Positions 1 through 11,000 of a DNA stretch of 64,000 nt are shown piece by piece. The notes under the pieces were generated by a model. The model was given only the letters and a program-made list of their open reading frames with translations. It did no database searches and was not told the DNA's origin. The position numbers and the translations under genes were made by a program. Where the stretch lies: the NCBI GenBank assembly GCA_034509495.1, contig CM067511.1:2453236-2517235 (forward strand), given 5' to 3'. Position 1 is the first letter of the stretch. Every line of letters starts with the position of its first letter. Source of the DNA: Acestrorhynchus altus. Lineage: Eukaryota; Chordata; Actinopteri; Characiformes; Acestrorhynchidae.

Positions 1-105
1 CAGCTTGTCATGTCCCTGTAGAAGTACTGCCATTGGGAATGGGACAACAGACGGATACATGAATGCACCTACTGAAACAATGTCAAATGCCAGGAGTGGT
101 ATATG
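1..105 (-). mobile_element. Family B (Tc1-type MITE) fragment, cut by the window edge
   Basis: The text from CAGCTTGTCATGTCCCTGTA through the GCCAATAGG-like and CCAGG segments matches the right-hand half of family B, seen more completely at 33882-34372 (+) and 48518-48945 (-). The other end of this copy appears at 790-965, so the element is interrupted by 105-790. Confidence 0.6.
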
Positions 106-107
106 AG

Positions 108-420
108 ACTGGTGTGTGATTGGCAAGAGACTCAGATGTTTGGACCCCCAGGGGTAGTTCATTCCACCATTTGCCAGGTCAGACAAGAGTCTAGAGGCTT
201 GTCTCCATGCATCTTGAAGGATGGTGGGTCAGGCCAAGCTGTACTGGATGCTCTAAAGGCTTTTGGAACAGATCAGGTTAAGCCATCAAGCACGGATTGG
301 CTGGTCCAGTTTTGGCTTTGTAGGCCAGTGTTAAGGTTTTGAATCTGCTGTTCAGCTACCAGAAGAGCCAGGTTCTAGCCAGTGAAGAGAGCACAGCAGA
401 GGGAGTTACATGGCTGAACT
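108..420 (+). repeat. Family C interspersed repeat, 3' part
   Basis: Matches 27985-28312: both contain GTTCATTCCACC, GGATGGTGGGTCA, AGCTGTACTGGATGCT, GGCTGGTCCAGTTTTGG and CAGCAGAGGGAGTTACATG-like blocks in the same order. It sits inside the interrupted family B copy. Confidence 0.6.
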
Positions 421-429
421 TAGGTGTTA

Positions 430-545
430 GTGAGGCCAGGATACTGGATGGAAAAGTACTGAATGGAAGTCAGTCATTCCAGAGAACACTGCTCCACAGC
501 TCAATGCTGGGGTGATGTAATGAACTTCCCCTGGGGGTCCGCACA
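430..545 (+). mobile_element. Family B fragment (middle part)
   Basis: ATACTGGATGG, CATTCCAGAGAACAC and TGCTCCACAGCTCAATGCTGG are the family B middle segment, in the opposite orientation to the pieces at 1-105 and 790-965. Confidence 0.5.
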
Positions 546-559
546 GCTCAGTCTCTTGC

Positions 560-790
560 TGCCTTCAGATGAAGATCATCTCTTTCAGAGCATTTATCTC
601 ATCAAGCTTATAATTATACTGAATCTTGTGGGTATTGAGAGTCTCCAACTTGACATTTGTATTTGCAGCATCTAAGCTTGAAGGTCTCTGGATTCTATCC
701 TCTAAACCAGTTAAGAATATTTTGACTGAACAACAAAGCACTTTTCTAAAGCTATCTGTCTGCCCAATGCCATAAATATCAAATGTAACA
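560..790 (-). repeat. Family C interspersed repeat, 5' part, inverted
   Basis: Reverse complement of the 27745-27965 text: it contains the complements of CCTTTAATGTTCTGAAAGAG, of the AGCAAGATTCAGTATAATTATAA-like run, and of GGCATTTGGCAGACGCT in slightly changed form (TCTGCCCAATGCCATAAAT). Confidence 0.55.
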
Positions 791-968
791 CTCTTGAATT
801 GAGCACTCAAATCCTCACAACAATGTTGAAATCTGAGTGAAGGAAACTTCTCGGGACAGTAGACACAGTTCCTCCAACAAAAGCGGGATAATATCTTTTA
901 ATGCCCTTGATTTCAGAAGAATCAATGATTGAGCAGGTGTCAATACTTTTGTCCATGTTGCGTATATT
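790..968 (-). mobile_element. Family B terminal fragment
   Basis: Contains CAAATCCTCACAACAATGTT, GGGACAGTAGACACAGTT, CTTGATTTCAGAAGAA and a degraded end CAATACTTTTGTCCATGTTG, which is the family B left terminus in reverse complement. Confidence 0.65.
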
Positions 969-2080
969 GTTTGTCGACAGCAATGACATACCATTCGTCT
1001 TCTACGCTTCTTCTTGTCTCCAAAAGTTTAACCACGTTTGCTTTTTGGAGAAAGACTAACATCTGTAACAAGAACAGCATTCAGAGAGTCCTCTGCGCTA
1101 CCATCTTCTCACTTCCGTTTACTGATGCTGCGCAGCGCCCTCTGCTGATCACATCTTCAGTGACGGAACCTTGGTTCCACTAAGGATGGTTTGCCAAAAA
1201 ACTCCAAGGTTCTCACAAGCCCAAATGGAACCTGTATAAAGAGTTCTTGTTTGTAGGCCTATGAGACCATTAGTTTCAGTTTATGGATAAGTAGACCAGA
1301 AATTAGTTCTTTGGTCCAGACTGTGGTCCAGAGGCACAAGCTGGCACCTGCTATTTTGGAAGGACTAGGTGAAAGGTCCAAAGGGTCTGGACCTGAACAA
1401 GGTGGGCATGCTACTCAACATAAAGTTCAGCACTGGACATTTTCTAAGGAGCATCTAAACAAGGCTGGAAACAAGATCATGGAATGATGAAGTTGAAATA
1501 AGGCAGCAATAATCAAAGGTCAAAGCTAGTATGATATCGACAAAACAAACCGGCTTTCTTTCTGCATCCAGAAATACAAGCATTGGGTCCCATTTTGTTG
1601 ATTTTCATAAACACCTGCTGTTTTCGGCAATCGCACCCAGCAGAGGGCCGTCTGTCGGATTGAGTGGAGACCACAAACCGCAGGCTTCTTGTCTCCTCCA
1701 CAGAGCTCGTTACCTAAACTTGGGCCCGGCAGTGGTGGTGATGTGTGTTTCTAATCAGCCCACCTCCCCCCATTGTAAATTTCATGCCTGAGCCCTCATT
1801 TAAATATCAGTGTGAACGCGACAAGCAGCAAATTATGGAAATACACGAGGATTATGCCATTTGAATATATGATGATGAGTTGCCAAGTCAGACTGAAAGA
1901 ATCTCAGTATTCCTTGGTCTGGAAGAGGAAAACACCAGGGGATCAAGCCTCCCGGACAGGCTGTAAATAACACGCTCTGTTATAGACTCACAGATGGCCA
2001 TCAGAAGATCCCTGTAGCATATCAGCCCTGTGATTTAGGGTCACTGTCGAGTGTCCGATAAGAAAACGGACTGGACAGAG
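969..2080. other. Intron, no gene or clear repeat seen
   Basis: Short open frames only (about 60-86 codons), with no recognisable protein features and no paired splice signals around them. Pieces such as GGTCCAGA repeats at 1310-1335 are local. I see nothing further that I can support. Confidence 0.5.
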
Positions 2081-2082
2081 AG

Positions 2083-2168
2083 GGGAAGCACAAGGTGGGT
2101 GTTTCTAATAAAGTGGCCAGCGAGTGGAAGCACAGCGTGGGTGTTTCCAGTAAAGTGTCCAGTAAGTG
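2083..2168 (+). repeat. Two diverged copies of the 42-bp GTGGCCAGTGAGTGG unit
   Basis: Two units of GTGGGTGTTTCTAATAAAGT-GGCCAGCGAGTGGAAGCACA type lie head to tail, as in the six-unit array at 49789-50040. Their 42-bp period keeps reading frames open on both strands, which explains the two open frames here. Confidence 0.65.
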
Positions 2169-3190
2169 TACTGTTAAGTAGCACAGCAAAAAGCTCATAT
2201 AAATCTTGTAAAAAAGTAAGAAAACAAATGGAAAAGTGCTTAAGGCTTCATTATGGTGATGCTGCAGCGAAACCCTTTCTGCATGCACATCCACGGGGTG
2301 GTATAAACTGGATGCACTTCAGCTTCACTTCCGCAGACTAATTATTTCATTCCTAGCTTATGCAGCACAGAGGGATTTAGATAGCTAAATCCTGCGAATG
2401 ATGGCAAAAGTGTAGCAACATAGCGATTGGCTGCCGACACCATCGTTCTTCCCCTTCGGTCGTCCTGCTTTAAAATTACGGATGTGCTTTATGGATATGC
2501 AATCAGAGTCTGAAATCAATGCCACATAAACATGGCAGGGCTGAAACCAATTCCAGATATATACGGCCTCTGTGAGGAGAATTGCTGGTGGAGGACGTGC
2601 AGCTAAGATAACACCATTTGCAGTGTTTGACTAACAATTAAACTGATTCATGTCCTACCGCCGATCCAATCCCCTTTATATTTAATGTATGCGCTTTCTT
2701 ACTTTTAATGGTTTTTGAAATGATAAAGAGGACGAGAGCACAGGCCTTGAATGGGAAAGAAAAAGGTTCCTTGTACTTCCGTTGGATGGTTTTCATAGCA
2801 TGTTAAATTAGAACATGTGCTTTCACGGAGATTATAAGTACAATGGGATTCAACTTTGCCAGCGAACACACCAGTGAATAGGGTTTATGTATGCAGGTTG
2901 GTGAGCGTACCTCTGCACCTGGGCCGTAATTGGAGGTGAAGTGCTTTGTTCGGGGCCACCTTTTGGCTCCGCCCCATTTCTCTAACCTGTAATGCACGAT
3001 ACCAGCATTGCCAATGGACTTTAACCTGTCTAATCACGGTCCAACCGTTGTCAAAGATCATTTGACCTTAGTGATATAGTGATGTAGTTTATGCAAGCAG
3101 TGAAACATAGCAGGAACTGGTGGTCATGGCTTCACGGTCTGTTTCCACACACAGCTGGTACCATGACTTGACCGGACCCGCCACATTGCC
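2169..3190. other. Intron, no gene seen
   Basis: AT-moderate sequence without a repeat I recognise. Open frames are under 100 codons and lack protein character. Confidence 0.45.
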
Positions 3191-3199
3191 GGGCCCCTA

Positions 3200-3850
3200 A
3201 AAATTCACTTGTTTCCAACTGAATTAAATCCCAGTTTAAATGCGAAACGGCTTCCAGTGCATGTTTACTGCTCTGTCCGTGAGTATGATCAATCTCATAA
3301 AGACTCTGACTGATGAGACAGAGGGGGCGGGGTTAATGACATCACTAACCCAGATATTGGGTTACAGATTAAAATGAGATGGGAGGGGCTTTTTCTTTTC
3401 TTTGCTCACACAGTGTTCAAATTACAGAATAAAAGTCATGATTATGGATAATACTGATATGTATACAAATAACAAAAATAATTTACATAAAAATACCCTT
3501 GTATATCTAATCATTGCAAATAATTTATCAAACATGATGCATTTTTTAGCTAAAACATCCTGGATGATCCTTTCCAGCAGGATTCCTGAAGTAAAGTGTT
3601 TTAGTTCTTAAAAGACTAAAACAATGTAGATGCAGAGACATTTCTGATCAGAACATGGTCAAAATTCGTAAATTATTTCAAATCTTTTAATATTTACACT
3701 CTCATGAAGAAAATCTACAGAGTATCTAGGATCTCACAGAAGATATCAATATCTGGTATGTGTCACCGTCTCCTGGAATCACTATTTGTTTGGTAAATAA
3801 ATGTCGAACGATGAAAACATCCCATCTGTATTAAACTGGATTGTTATTAA
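3200..3850 (-). mobile_element. Family A (TTAA repeat) copy
   Basis: Reads as the reverse complement of the family: GAATTAAATCCCAGTTTAAA, CCAGTGCATGTTTACTGCTC, one GC-box unit with GAGGGGGCGGGGTTAATGAC at about 3317-3336, ATATTGGGTTACAG, TTTGCTCACACAGTGTTCAA, then the ATCAATATCTGGTATGTGT segment. The left terminus is lost. Confidence 0.65.
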
Positions 3851-4017
3851 AACTGTTCTGGATCAATCAGAGCATCAGCATAGCAAACACCAAAGTCATG
3901 TCCTTGGACATGTGATGGAAATAGTACAATAGTTAACCTCTTATTTTCCACAGCTGGGCAGCTCTGGACTGGGAGCTCTATTTTCTACCTGATTCACCGC
4001 AGCCTCTGTGATTACCT

Positions 4018-4019
<2 letters not shown>

Positions 4020-4096
<77 letters not shown>
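4020..4096 (+). repeat. (TG)n microsatellite, 77 bp
   Basis: Uninterrupted TG dinucleotides. The (TH)n run in the minus-strand open frame of this region is its translation. Confidence 0.98.
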
Positions 4097-4098
<2 letters not shown>

Positions 4099-4403
4099 CT
4101 CTGTAAGTATAGTGATGTTTCTCTCTGATAATTCTCACGCATGTAAAGGTTAGGAATCGACCTTTGTCAATGTGAACCAACGTTTTCCACACACCAACTA
4201 TGGGAATTTCACCAAAAGCAGGCCTGTTGTCTTCATTAGAACTAAGCTCCAGTTTGGGATTAAATGAGCATGTAACATTTGTAGCGACCAGAGAAGGAAA
4301 ACAGCATCTGCATTTGCTATTTCCTGATTCACACATCTGACCATGATCTGACAGACCTTCTGCTTCACCAGTGCCTCCTGGTTGAATGGCTTCATATACT
4401 GAT

Positions 4404-4406
<3 letters not shown>

Positions 4407-4447
<41 letters not shown>
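4407..4447. repeat. (AT)n microsatellite
   Basis: About 20 uninterrupted AT units. Confidence 0.97.
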
Positions 4448-4450
<3 letters not shown>

Positions 4451-4501
4451 AAATATAAAATAAAACAAAAAAATAATGATGATATTTGATGATGATTATT
4501 A

Positions 4502-4721
<220 letters not shown>

Positions 4722-4870
4722 TTCCTTTCAATCTAATTACAAATAAGTAATACAAGTCATTGCATTTTAAGCTATAAAACACTGGAATCAAATTTTCATT
4801 CCAAACATGACCAAATATCTGTGTGTCTGTACATCAAACTAAAAAAACATCCCATGAAATGTCAAGGTTA
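4722..4870 (-). mobile_element. Family A fragment next to the (TTA)n tract
   Basis: TCAATCTAATTACAAATAAG, CATTGCATTTTAAGCT and AAAACACTGG follow the family A minus-strand order; CATCCCATGAAATG matches its left-end region. Confidence 0.4.
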
Positions 4871-5124
4871 CGAGTGTTCTGTGTTGAAGGGGCACTATAT
4901 GTTCCTCACTCAGATAACCGAAGAGTCAGTGCTGAACACCAGAATGGGGAAAAAATCTAGTATTCGTTTCCATCTCTTGTCTCTCTAAAGTCCATCAAAT
5001 TCTCGTCCTCTTCCGCTCTTCTCCATCGCTTCTCTGCCTCCATTCATTCTGCTGGAGGATCCATCTTCATTGTCATAGTCTCATGGGAGCTCTTCACTCC
5101 ATCACCAGACTCCACATCTTCCAT

Positions 5125-5128
<4 letters not shown>

Positions 5129-5156
<28 letters not shown>

Positions 5157-5183
5157 AATATATATATATATATATATATATAT
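5129..5183. repeat. (CT)n then (TA)n compound microsatellite
   Basis: CT units at 5129-5156 and TA units at 5158-5183, with further TATATATA at 5204-5213. Confidence 0.95.
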
Positions 5184-5331
5184 CTCATATCTTTTTCATA
5201 TTATATATATATACATTTTTGTGGTTCTATAATTACAGACTGTGCTCCATCTGTTTCTCTGCATACTTTGTATCCTCATTTCACCCTGATCTTCCAATGG
5301 TCAGGACCCCAGAGAGACACAGAGCAGCTAT

Positions 5332-5773
5332 TATGTAGGTGGTGGGTCATTCTCAGCACTGCAGTCACACTGACATGGTGGTGGTATGTTAGTGTGTGTT
5401 GAGCACAGTGCGAGTGGATCAGACACAGCAGTGTTGCTGGGTGTTTAAACCTCAATGTCACTGCTCTGGGCTGAGGAACAGTCCAGCAACCAGGTGTCGT
5501 CCTGTGGGCAGCGTCCTGTGAGCACTGATGAAGGACTAGAGGACGACCAACACAAACTGTGCAGAAACAAATTAGCTTCTTTCTCTGACTTTACATCTGC
5601 GAGGTGGAGACACTCAGTAGGAGTGTCTAATAGAGTGGACAGTGAGTGGACACAGTGTTTAAACACTCCAGCAGCACTGCTGTGTCTGATCTACTCGTAC
5701 CAGCACAACACACACTAACACACCACCACCATGTCAGTGTCACTGCAGTGCAGAATGACCCACCACCTACATA
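5332..5773 (-). mobile_element. Family D: 440-bp element with long inverted arms, complete
   Basis: The left arm (TATGTAGGTGGTGGGTCATT, then GACATGGTGGTGGTATGTTA, then GATCAGACACAGCAGTG) is repeated in reverse complement at the right end through ACACCACCACCATGTCAGTG and ACCCACCACCTACATA. Arms are about 115 bp with a few mismatches. The middle matches 33360-33540 in reverse complement (GCACTGATGAAGGACTAGAG). Strand is given relative to the 33272 copy. I recognise it as a common fish repeat but cannot name its superfamily. Confidence 0.75.
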
Positions 5774-6098
5774 AAGCTTTCATCTCTCATTTTCTCCTCT
5801 CCCTCTCTCATTCTCATCTTCTGTAATTTTTGGATCACCCCCCCCTTCTCTCTCTCTCTCTCTCTCTCTCCACTGCCCTTCAGAAGATAGTTTAACAGGG
5901 ATCTCTCACATCCTTCCTTCACTCTCTCTCTCCGGATGCTAACGACACAGGAGGGAGCCGGAGACACAGAGGAGTGCTTTGGTCACACCTGGCTCCAGCT
6001 CCAGTGAGGAAATTCAGATGATGGACATACCGCTGTCTCATTTGCAAGTCCTCTCAGCTTAAAGCGATAGTTCAGCAAAAAATCTAATTTATACCCCC
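5774..6098. other. Pyrimidine-rich intron with a (TC)n at 5847-5870
   Basis: No gene seen; a C-run of nine precedes the TC tract. Confidence 0.6.
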
Positions 6099-6099
6099 T

Positions 6100-6131
<32 letters not shown>

Positions 6132-6134
6132 GCA

Positions 6135-6204
<70 letters not shown>

Positions 6205-6205
6205 T

Positions 6206-6263
<58 letters not shown>

Positions 6264-6264
6264 T
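6099..6264. repeat. Compound (CA)n/(CT)n microsatellite
   Basis: CA, CGCACGCACG, CT, CA, CGCATG, CT, CA blocks alternate twice, so the two halves look like a duplicated CA-CG-CT module. Confidence 0.97.
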
Positions 6265-6324
6265 AACAAAGTCCTTTGTTACTGCATCTGTACACACTTT
6301 CTTCAGTTACATGCCATATCTAGG

Positions 6325-6790
6325 CTTCATGACTGAGGTTCCAGTGCACGTGTACATGATCAACCTGCATACAGACTCTGACTGATCAGAGAGAGGGGGC
6401 GGGGCTGATGATCAACCTGCATACAGACTCTGACTGATCAGAGAGAGGGGGCGGGGCTGATGACATCACTGACCCCAATATTGGGTTACAGAGGAAAATG
6501 AGAAAGGGGGAAGCTGTTTGCACTCTTTCTTTGATCACACAGTGTTGAAATTTTAGATATTTTGTTAAAGGACATTTAGATTGTTTTTTTGTTTGTTTGT
6601 TTGTTTGTTTGTTGTTTTTGGACGACTAGCAAGTATTTTGAACAATGAATTATAAATATCCTTGTTATTCTATTCATTGGCAAATTAAAGTGCATGAAAC
6701 TATGAATATATCCGACGAGACCGAGGGTTCTTCACCTTCACACAGTCCTAGAGATAGGGATTCTGTCTGCAGATCAGAACACATTCATCG
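6325..6790 (-). mobile_element. Family A copy with two tandem 52-bp GC-box units
   Basis: Units at about 6356-6406 and 6407-6458 each contain CAACCTGCATACAGACTCTG and GAGAGAGGGGGCGGGGCTGA. TGATGACATCACTGACC and the TTGATCACACAGTGTTGAAA segment follow. A (GTTT)n run at 6590-6613 lies within it. Confidence 0.65.
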
Positions 6791-7650
6791 TCTTGTTTAA
6801 TGGACGCAAAACACAAACCTCTCTGATGTTCAAAGAGACAGGAAGGTGTCCCAGCCAGAGGTCTCCACCAGACCTTACCGGAGCTCAGTGCATGGATACA
6901 CATGTGCTAATCACATATGTGCATGAAGGAGGCTTTCAGCGGGAACTTAATTTTTTTTCGGAATACTGATTAGCACCACGTTGTGGACTACAAAGCTGAG
7001 ATGCTAAAAGGTTCTTTGCTGGAGCCTTCAGGCCTCAGCCTGACTCCACCAAGTGAGAAAATTGAACAAGATGGAATGCCAGAAAAGAAAAAGGGAAAAG
7101 GAGGGAAAAAAAATATCTCCTCTTCCTCTCCACAGGGTGAACAAAGCGCTTGAGTTCACTTTGAAGTCCTTCCGAATTTTTCAGCCTTCCTGGGAAAAAG
7201 AGAGTGTTAGATTTACATCTGAGCAGTCAGCGGAAGTGAGGAAAACGTATCAATAAATTCATCAAAAGAGGGAGAGTTTTTGGCAGATTTTGGAAAGAGG
7301 ACAGTTTCCTAGTGGAAAGTTTTAATAGGATCGCCCGCTGGCCAAAAGCTCGGCCCTCATGCCTGGCACGGAACGGACAATCTTATTAGCTGTAATTCAT
7401 GTATATTTCATTCCGAGAATTCCTCACGGACCAACAAATGCTGCATTTGCTATTCAAGTGATGCTACTGGTCTGCTTTGCATTTTGTTAGGCAGTAGCTG
7501 CAAATACACTGCATAACCGGGGCCGGAGGAATAGTCTTAAAACAACATATGGTGGTGCTTATTGCTCCTGGTCTCCCCCTACTGTTAAGGAATTTAATTC
7601 ACTTTAACACCATGCTGAAAAGACCAGTTATGCTTTGAGATTGTGTGATG
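6791..7650. other. Intron, no gene; conserved-element candidate at about 7360-7520
   Basis: No repeat I recognise after 6790. The 7360-7520 part is homeodomain-core-rich (TTATTAGCTGTAATTCATG) and free of repeats. That it is a conserved regulatory element is only a guess. Confidence 0.3.
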
Positions 7651-7654
7651 CTTT

Positions 7655-8345
7655 TGTTGTTCGAAATACTTTTATTTGCCAAAATATTAAAAAAACAATA
7701 TTTGAAAGAGACGGTCACACATACCAGATATTTTTATTTTCATGGAGTACTCAAATTTGTCTTCATTTCAGATGTAAAAACTAAGAGACCTTAAATATTT
7801 GTATGAATTTGATCATGTTTTGATCTTGAAAATGAATTTTTGTAGTGATTAGATTAACAAGGATATTTATAATAATTTCTTCAAAAAATGTATCAATATT
7901 ATCCCTTCTCAGGACTTCAGTTCTGAAATTTGAACACTGTGTAAGCAAAGAAAGAGAGCAAGCAGCCCCTCCCTTCTCATTTTCTTCTATTACCCAATAT
8001 GTGGATCAGTGACATCATCAGCCATGCCCTCTCTCTGATCAGTCAGAGTCTGTACGCAGATTGAGCATCAGCCCCGCCCCCTCTCTCTGATCAGTCACAG
8101 TCTGTATGTAGGTTGATCATCAGCCCCGCCCCCTCTCTCTGATCAGTCAGAGTCTGTATGTAGGTTGAGCATCAGCCCCGCCCCCTCTCTCTGATCAGTC
8201 AGAGTCTGTATGCAGGTTGAGCGTGTACGTGGAAGAGCAGTAAACAGGGAATGTTATTATATCAGTAGGTTACTCTGATCTGGAGTTGCATGTAACGGCC
8301 CCTCAAATGCAGATCTTGGATTGTAAGAGTTAATCAATCGTATAA
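7655..8345 (+). mobile_element. Family A, long copy with four tandem GC-box units
   Basis: Runs from GAAATACTTTTATTTGCCAA through GGTCACACATACCAGATA, TTTGAACACTGTGTAAGCAA and four 52-bp units (8021-8230, GCCCCGCCCC starting at 8071, 8123 and 8175), and ends GGATTGTAAGAG-TTAA at about 8322-8337. The TTAA at the right end fits the family boundary. Confidence 0.75.
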
Positions 8346-9245
8346 TATTGCGACATGAATCTTTGCATGATAAATATCAGATTTCTAAACTGTATTCATG
8401 AGGAGTTCACTTAGATATGACTATGGTATGATTTTTTGCAGTATAAAGAGTAACACAGGCAGAAATTGTATTCAGATAATGCCCCAAGGTGACTTTTCAG
8501 CACTGGATGTACCCATTGGCACCTATTATAAGCGAGCTTTGAGTCAAAGAATTTTCTGTTCTTTTTGACACTACATGGGACCTCTTACCCATGGCAATGT
8601 GCCGCAGGATTCAGGCATGGCAGATGAAGATCAGGTTAAAAAGAGATCTTGGAGAGTTGCTTTAATGAGTGCAAAGTTGTGGACAAAAGCACAAAGAAGT
8701 CGTTCCATCTGTTACGCCGAGTTTCCCGGCAATGTAGCCGCTCACTAAACGGCTCTTTCGTTAGCTGGAACCTTTGCTCGGTTTGGCCCGTGGGTGATCT
8801 GCACTTTTGCCAAGAACATAGGGGTGAAAGGGTGACCTCTTTAGAGCGAGGAGGATGGAAATGAGCCTCCACCGCACAGTGCTGCTCAGAAGCTGAAATG
8901 TAACCTTTGTACAAATTGACTTGTTATTTCTCTCCATCAATAGCGACGGCTCCCTCTTTGTGCTTGAAAGGCCAAGTTTCATATCGATTTACAATTTTAA
9001 CTGGAAAAATGGTTAGACATCTCTGGCCGCAGTGAGGATTAAAAGGGGTCCGAGTCAGAATAACAGTATTTAATATTGTGGCAAAATCTGGGCCGTGCTG
9101 ACCGTCAATATACGAGCCTCAAAATGTTCCCGAAAGTCAATACAGTTTTACACGGAGGCGACTGCAGCGATGTGATAATGGTAGTTTGAAAAGTTCGAGT
9201 AGGTAAAAATACCTGCTGCCTGTCATGCTGTCTGCTGGTTTAATG
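8346..9245. other. Intron, no gene seen
   Basis: Open frames of 70-92 codons at 8636-8982 overlap on both strands and lack family features or splice context. Confidence 0.45.
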
Positions 9246-9272
9246 CTCTGAATAAATGAATGAATGAATCTT
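9246..9272. repeat. Short (TGAA)n
   Basis: About five TGAA/AATG units, followed by CTTTATTGTCATACAACAAA-like sequence. Confidence 0.7.
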
Positions 9273-9640
9273 TATTGTCATACAACAAAGTATGGTTTAA
9301 GAGCATTTCTCCATCACAGCGGCATAATTAACGAATAAATAGTAACACATTCCCAAAGCGGCTTTTCAGTCTCTCTGTTCTGCCCTCATGACTTGTGACC
9401 GCCTGACGGGTGGGTGTCAGAAAGACCTTGTCCAGGCTGGGTGCACTCTGTTTCTGAGCTGTACAGAGTGGATTCGTTCCAGGGCTGGGAGAGGGGCACC
9501 TTTGATGCGGTGAAGGTCTTCCCTCTCCTCCGAGGTGCAGCTGGAGAACCCTTCCTATGGTGCATGTGTAGAAGTGAGTGAGGAGTTTCTGTGGAAACTG
9601 CAAGTCTTGTAGTTATGATAAGTGCATCGTGACTGATTCT
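9273..9640. other. Repeat-like intron sequence
   Basis: ATCTTTATTGTCATACAACA after a TGAA run is typical of fish LINE/retroelement-derived 3' regions, and 9400-9600 (minus) has a diffuse retroelement-like look. I cannot name the family. Confidence 0.3.
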
Positions 9641-9644
9641 GAGA

Positions 9645-9763
9645 AATGAAACCTAAACACAGTGTACTGCGTTATGATCTGTGTGTCATGTCTGCAGGTT
9701 ACTCTGATCCTGATGAGCAAAGAAGCCTAGAACAGCATGGAAGTGTGGGATCTCGGGTTCTAA
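9645..9763 (+). mobile_element. Family A right-end fragment with terminal TTAA
   Basis: GTTATGATCTGTGTGTCATG, GGTTACTCTGATCCTGATGA, then TCTCGGGTTCTAAGAG-TTAA at about 9741-9760 gives a clean right terminus. Confidence 0.7.
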
Positions 9764-10231
9764 GAGTTAAAAGAACCCATATCATGAAAGAGCATTGAAA
9801 ATGACAGACTTTTACCATTACCATCACCACTCGGGCAAGGAAAATATGGTGTTGCTAGGTTGGTTGTTAGGAACTGTCTTATTGTTTGATAAGATATTGA
9901 TTGGAAGACTATTCACATTCATGTTTATGAGATTAAATATAGTAAAATACATGTACTTGTTTGTTTTTTAAATGGTTGCTATGGTTTTAGCTGTTTGCTT
10001 TGATAATGCTTGATGGTTGCTATGCAGTTAAATTGCAAGAAACAACCATAATTAAGTTATAAGCACATATGTGGGCTACCAAACTGTACAATTGATACAT
10101 TTGCAATGTGAAAAATGAATCGTTTCATAGCTGCTAAACATAGATGAAGTTCATGATTTCAATCCAGAGACTGAAAACAAGGTTCTATCTGCATTCTTCT
10201 GAGCAGCTGAGATATTGAGCTTTTGATGTTG

Positions 10232-10270
<39 letters not shown>

Positions 10271-10605
10271 AAGAAAGAGTCTACAATGCAAACTTAAAAA
10301 TAAATAGAAAGTACTAAGTCTGATAGAACCTTATGAAGACCTTTGGCTGGTCATTATTTTAAAGCATTAAAAACCCGTTCAATGGTCCTTATGATACCCT
10401 GGATGGATGGTACTTTCAATTGTCTCCAACGTTTCTTTTCATTTTCTCCTGAGTGATATTGTGTTTAAGTGAGGGTTCTTACATAGAATCCATTCCAATA
10501 TTGATTTTAACTGCTGTGAGACTGTTTAATAGTGAGTTAATAGTCTCTCCACCTGTACTGTGAATTACTTAGAACCTGAGATTGGCATTTTGTGGCCAGG
10601 TACAC
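9764..10605. other. Intron, no gene; (TA)n/(GA)n at 10234-10278
   Basis: AT-rich unique sequence with a short TA, GA, GAAA compound microsatellite. Confidence 0.5.
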
Positions 10606-10609
10606 ATAG

Positions 10610-11000
10610 GTGTTCTAAGATTCATATCTCAGGATCAGAGTAACCTATACATATATTATCAATATCAGTCAGTAAATCAGCTCGGAAAACAGAAAACCCA
10701 CTTGTTTCCAATTCAATTAAATCCCAGTTTAAACACCAAAGCGGCCTCCAGTGCATGTTTACTGCTCTGTCCACGTGAACATGATCAACCTGCATACAGA
10801 CTCTGACTGATTAGAGAGAGGGGGCGGGGCTGATGACATCAGATATTAGGTTGTACACAAAAATAAGAAAGAAGGCTCTGTTTGCTCTCTTTCTTTGCTC
10901 ACACAGTGTTCAAATTTCAAAATAAAAGTCACGAGAAGGTATAATACTGGTACAGACCCACAAAATTGGCCAAGAGTTCTAAAGGTTAATATAATGTATT
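10610..11000 (-). mobile_element. Family A copy with left-end TTAA
   Basis: Starts TCATATCTCAGGATCAGAGT, has one GC-box unit (GAGGGGGCGGGGCTGATGAC) and a CACAGTGTTCAAATTTC segment, and ends GAGTTCTAAAGG-TTAA at about 10977-10992. The middle part is deleted compared with longer copies. Confidence 0.7.

Noticed and set aside
3941..4468. 175-codon minus-strand open frame with poly-H-T and poly-Y-I tracts
   Set aside because: Created by (TG)n and (AT)n microsatellites.
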